64,000 nucleotides of DNA from Vibrio gazogenes (GTDB lineage: Bacteria > Pseudomonadota > Gammaproteobacteria > Enterobacterales > Vibrionaceae), in contig NZ_CP092587.1 of NCBI RefSeq assembly GCF_023920225.1, positions 2,542,001 to 2,606,000 on the forward strand. Reading direction: 5' to 3'. The notes beneath the pieces are model-generated. The model was not told the DNA's origin and did not search any database. It saw only the letters and a program-made list of their open reading frames with translations. Both the position numbers and the translations under genes were made by a program. Position 1 is the stretch's first letter; every line of letters begins with the position of its first letter. Positions 60,936 to 64,000 of the stretch are shown one piece after another.

Positions 60936-62417
60936 GTGTCAGAATTCCAATCCGAAATTAGTCATCTCTCACCATCTCTCGTCTGGACGTTTTTCGATAA
61001 AATATGTTCTATCCCACACCCTTCATATCATGAAGAAAACTTAGCTCAATACATTATCGAGTGGGCCGAGGAACAGTCACTTGATGTCAGACGTGATCCG
61101 ACGGGTAATATCTTTATTAAGAAACCAGCAACATCAGGCATGGAAAACCGCAAGGGTGTCGTGCTACAAGCACACTTGGATATGGTGCCACAAAAAAATG
61201 AGGAGACCGTACATAACTTCGCACAGGATCCAATTCGTCCTTATATTGATGGTGACTGGGTCACCGCTCAAGGCACCACTCTCGGCGCAGACAATGGGAT
61301 CGGGATGGCAACTTGCCTTGCTGTTTTGGCTTCAGACAATATCCAACACGGTCCTTTAGAAGTACTGTTAACGATCAATGAAGAAGCTGGTATGACCGGT
61401 GCATTTGGTCTGGAGCCGGGTTATCTGGAAGGAGAAATCCTGCTGAATACCGACTCTGAACAGGAAGGTGAAGTTTACGTCGGATGTGCCGGAGGCATTA
61501 ACGGCTTGCTCGCTTTTGATATTGAACGCAGTCAAGTTCCGGCAAATCATGTGGTTCGCAAACTCCAGCTTAAAGGTCTCAAAGGCGGCCATTCTGGTTG
61601 CGATATCCATCTCGGCCGAGGCAATGCTAATAAACTATTTGCTCGTTTTTTGGCACAACATGCCGAGCCTCTGGCGTTACGATTGATTGATTTTCAAGGC
61701 GGCTCACTGAGAAATGCCATTCCTCGTGAAGGCACTGTGACCTTATGCCTCCCTGAAGAAAATGTCTCCAAACTGACTGAAGCATTCCAACATTTCACCG
61801 CAACGATTCGTCAGGAGCTGGAACAAACAGAAGGCAATATCATCACCGAATGCCATGACGTTGAATTGGTTCCGGAGCAGCATCAGGTAATGGATTTACC
61901 GACTCAGCAACGTTTCATTGCAACACTCAATGCAAGCCCCAATGGGGTGATCCGTATGAGTGATGATTTTCCTGGTGTGGTCGAAACGTCACTAAATCTG
62001 GGGGTCGTCAAAACTGATGCTTCAACTATTTCTATCCTCAGCTTGGTCCGTTCTTTAATCGACTCCGGTCGTCAACAGGTAGAAAGCAGTTTGAGATCAA
62101 TTGCCGAACTCGCAGATGCGACAGTCGATTTCTATGATGCTTATCCCGGTTGGAAGCCTGACACGAATTCCGCCATTATGGCTATCTTCAGAGAGCAGTA
62201 CGAAAACATCTATGGTCATAAACCGAATATCATGGTAATTCACGCAGGCCTCGAATGTGGCTTATTTAAGCGCCCATACCCAAATATGGATATGGTGTCG
62301 TTCGGTCCGACGATTAAGTTCCCACATTCCCCTGATGAAAAAGTGCAGATCAGCACGGTTCAGCAATTCTGGGAACAAATGATCGTTATGCTGAAAAGCA
62401 TCCCTGAAAAAGATTAA
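60936..62417 (+). CDS. pepD: Cytosolic beta-alanyl-histidine dipeptidase (peptidase D)
   Basis: PepD is an M20 zinc peptidase that hydrolyses Xaa-His and other dipeptides. The 493-aa protein shows ICSIPHPSYHEE, the metal site VLQAHLDMVPQ, TTLGADNGIGMA, LLTINEEAGMTGAFGL (catalytic Glu pair), NTDSEQEGEVYVGCAGG and the C-terminal IHAGLECGLF and PHSPDEKV. The GTG at 60936 is selected because CAGGAG ends 7 bases upstream and the protein then begins MSEF like E. coli PepD; a GTG at 60918 precedes that ribosome-binding site. Confidence 0.94.
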   Translation: MSEFQSEISHLSPSLVWTFFDKICSIPHPSYHEENLAQYIIEWAEEQSLDVRRDPTGNIFIKKPATSGMENRKGVVLQAHLDMVPQKNEETVHNFAQDPIRPYIDGDWVTAQGTTLGADNGIGMATCLAVLASDNIQHGPLEVLLTINEEAGMTGAFGLEPGYLEGEILLNTDSEQEGEVYVGCAGGINGLLAFDIERSQVPANHVVRKLQLKGLKGGHSGCDIHLGRGNANKLFARFLAQHAEPLALRLIDFQGGSLRNAIPREGTVTLCLPEENVSKLTEAFQHFTATIRQELEQTEGNIITECHDVELVPEQHQVMDLPTQQRFIATLNASPNGVIRMSDDFPGVVETSLNLGVVKTDASTISILSLVRSLIDSGRQQVESSLRSIAELADATVDFYDAYPGWKPDTNSAIMAIFREQYENIYGHKPNIMVIHAGLECGLFKRPYPNMDMVSFGPTIKFPHSPDEKVQISTVQQFWEQMIVMLKSIPEKD

Positions 62418-62427
62418 GTCCAATATG

Positions 62428-62457
62428 CCGTAGCGGAAAGAATCGTGTCCGCTACGG
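62428..62457 (+). terminator. Hairpin after pepD
   Basis: CCGTAGCGGA and TCCGCTACGG form a perfect 10-bp stem, but no T tract follows (TGACCC). The other DNA up to rimB at 62769 is AT-rich and shows nothing I can name. Confidence 0.45.
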
Positions 62458-62768
62458 TGACCCTATTTTATATGGCGTAAATTCAATCAACCTATCCCAT
62501 TGAAAACAAAAATTATTTGGTGGCAAGCTTCCATGTTTGGCATCTATCATGATTATTTATCGTCACGGATAATTTTTTTATTCGCTCAATACTGAAACTG
62601 CTGGTAGTGTTCCCTCAGGCAACGTTGCATCTGTTTAAAAATTAAGCGCATTTCTGTCTAAGGTTCACCCTAAGAGCTATGATTGTTGATGGGGGGTAGC
62701 CTTACAGGAATAAAATTGCCCAGCGCCTTTCCTATCGATTCACGTCTATTAATCGAAGAACACAAAAG

Positions 62769-63209
62769 ATGAATGAAAAAATTATGATTGGCTGGAGAGA
62801 GACTCTCAGTCTCCCAGACTTAGGAATTCCCGCGATCAATGCCAAGATCGATACTGGCGCAAAGACATCGTGTCTCCACGCATTTAAAGTGAAAGCCTTC
62901 AAAAAAGAAGGCGTACAATGGGTGCGATTCTGGTTACATCCCCGTCAAAAGGACGATTCGGAAATTGTCATTTGCGAAGCGCCAGTGATCGATCGACGTA
63001 TCGTTAGAAACTCCGGTGGCTATGAGGAAAAGCGTTATGTAATCCGCACAGAGATCAAGATTGGTACGGAGCAATGGCCGGTCGATATTACACTGACCAA
63101 TCGTGAAAATATGGCATTCCGAATGTTACTAGGCCGGACAGCGATGCGCCCAAAAATTATCGTTGATCCGGATGCATCATTTCTACTGACCTCTGGTGAT
63201 AACGTATGA
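62769..63209 (+). CDS. rimB: RimB-type retropepsin-like protease (RimK-associated)
   Basis: The 146-aa protein belongs to the family often annotated as ATP-dependent zinc protease (PF05618). It carries the aspartic-protease-like motif [17 protein letters not shown] and a second conserved block [18 protein letters not shown]. In Pseudomonas, RimB has been described as a protease acting with RimK in modifying ribosomal protein S6. The stop codon overlaps the rimK start (ATGA), supporting joint function. The symbol is given by homology and context. Confidence 0.8.
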   Translation: MNEKIMIGWRETLSLPDLGIPAINAKIDTGAKTSCLHAFKVKAFKKEGVQWVRFWLHPRQKDDSEIVICEAPVIDRRIVRNSGGYEEKRYVIRTEIKIGTEQWPVDITLTNRENMAFRMLLGRTAMRPKIIVDPDASFLLTSGDNV

Positions 63210-64000
63210 AAATTGGCATTCTTTCGAGAAACAGCTCGCTTTATTCAACTCAGCGACTGATTGAAGCGTGTAAAGAGCGGGGACATGACTACAAAGTGAT
63301 CGATGCCTTACGCTGTTACATGAATATCAACTCAGAAAAACCAGAAATTCACTTTAAAGGAGAACAGTTGTCTGAGTTTAACGCCATCATTCCACGTATC
63401 GGTGCCTCTGTGACCTTTTACGGCACCGCAGTCTTACGTCAGTTTGAAATGATGGGGGTTTATCCGGTCAATGAATCTGTCGCAATCAGTCGTTCCAGAG
63501 ACAAACTTCGTTCCATGCAATTACTGTCCAGAAAAGGCATTGGTATGCCGATCACCGGATTTGCCAGCAAACCCGATGATATTAAGGACTTATTAAACAT
63601 GGTTGGCGGAGCGCCGGTTGTGATCAAACTTCTTGAAGGAACACAAGGAATTGGCGTCGTTTTAGCAGAAAACCGCAAAGCTGCGGAAAGTGTGATTGAA
63701 GCCTTTATGGGGCTCAAAGCAAACATTATGGTGCAAGAATACGTGAAGGAAGCCGGTGGTGCTGATATCCGCTGTTTTGTGATCGGTGATAAAGTCATTG
63801 CATCAATGAAGCGTCAAGGCGCTGAAGGCGAGTTTCGTTCAAATCTGCACCGTGGCGGGACAGCAACACTGATCAAGATTTCTCCTCAAGAAAGAAAAAC
63901 AGCCATTGATGCAGCAAAGATTATGGGACTCAATGTTGCCGGTGTTGACCTACTCCGCTCTGCTCGTGGCCCACTGGTGATGGAAGTCAATTCATCTCCC
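63206..64000 (+). CDS. rimK: Ribosomal protein S6 glutamate ligase RimK, 5' part
   Basis: RimK adds glutamates to the C-terminus of ribosomal protein S6. The first 265 residues are in the window and the gene runs past the edge; E. coli RimK is 300 aa. Visible ATP-grasp features are [58 protein letters not shown], the [20 protein letters not shown] lid and [20 protein letters not shown] with the metal-binding Glu-Asn. Its ATG overlaps the rimB stop. Confidence 0.93.
   Translation, partial: MKIGILSRNSSLYSTQRLIEACKERGHDYKVIDALRCYMNINSEKPEIHFKGEQLSEFNAIIPRIGASVTFYGTAVLRQFEMMGVYPVNESVAISRSRDKLRSMQLLSRKGIGMPITGFASKPDDIKDLLNMVGGAPVVIKLLEGTQGIGVVLAENRKAAESVIEAFMGLKANIMVQEYVKEAGGADIRCFVIGDKVIASMKRQGAEGEFRSNLHRGGTATLIKISPQERKTAIDAAKIMGLNVAGVDLLRSARGPLVMEVNSSP

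Overview
The window is chromosomal core DNA of a gammaproteobacterium, most likely a member of the Vibrionaceae. Almost every protein is a clear orthologue of an E. coli K-12 gene, and gene order follows several E. coli blocks: fadE/gmhA/yafJ, dnaQ/rnhA/yafS/gloB/mltD/yafD, the rpsB-to-accA macro-operon, map/glnD/yaeH, nrdR-rib-nusB-thiL-pgpA, and crl/frsA/gpt/pepD with proBA. Vibrio-type traits are a TIGR03503-like protein, a fused RibB with a degenerate RibA-like domain, and a RimB-RimK pair. I do not assign a species. No prophage, insertion sequence, CRISPR array, integron or toxin cluster is visible.

Layout. 1-7.7 kb: gltX, a CueR-type copper ATPase (copA), a secreted TraB/GumN protein, tRNA-Pro(TGG), an FNR-box-to-terminator interval that looks like a small-RNA gene, smrA and upp. 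7.8-21.9 kb: purMN under a PurR box, nudI, yafJ, gmhA, fadE with a FadR-type site, a TIGR03503-like envelope protein, dnaQ/rnhA, a methyltransferase, gloB, mltD, a YafD-like protein and glnB. 22.1-43.1 kb: one long leftward run, read from its 5' end as rpsB-tsf-pyrH-frr-uppS-cdsA-dxr-rseP-bamA-skp-lpxD-fabZ-lpxA-lpxB-rnhB-dnaE-accA-tilS. It joins translation, isoprenoid and phospholipid synthesis, outer-membrane assembly, lipid A synthesis, replication and fatty-acid initiation, and is divided by several intrinsic-terminator hairpins. 43.4-47.6 kb: map, glnD and yaeH on the plus strand. 47.7-58.7 kb: leftward nrdR-ribD-ribE-ribBX-ribH-nusB-thiL-pgpA, proBA, crl, frsA and gpt. 58.8-64 kb: a purine permease with its own PurR box, a large intergenic region with a structured-RNA candidate and tandem repeats, pepD, rimB and the 5' part of rimK, which runs off the window.

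The most interesting signals lie between genes: (i) an FNR site centred about 41.5 bp before a predicted start, leading to a strong terminator near smrA; (ii) a minus-strand promoter, nested hairpins and a strong terminator between pepD and the purine permease; (iii) three short tandem-repeat arrays with 18-20 bp units; (iv) an in-frame hexanucleotide repeat inside tilS; (v) terminator hairpins inside the essential lpx operon. None has been tested by search or folding software here.
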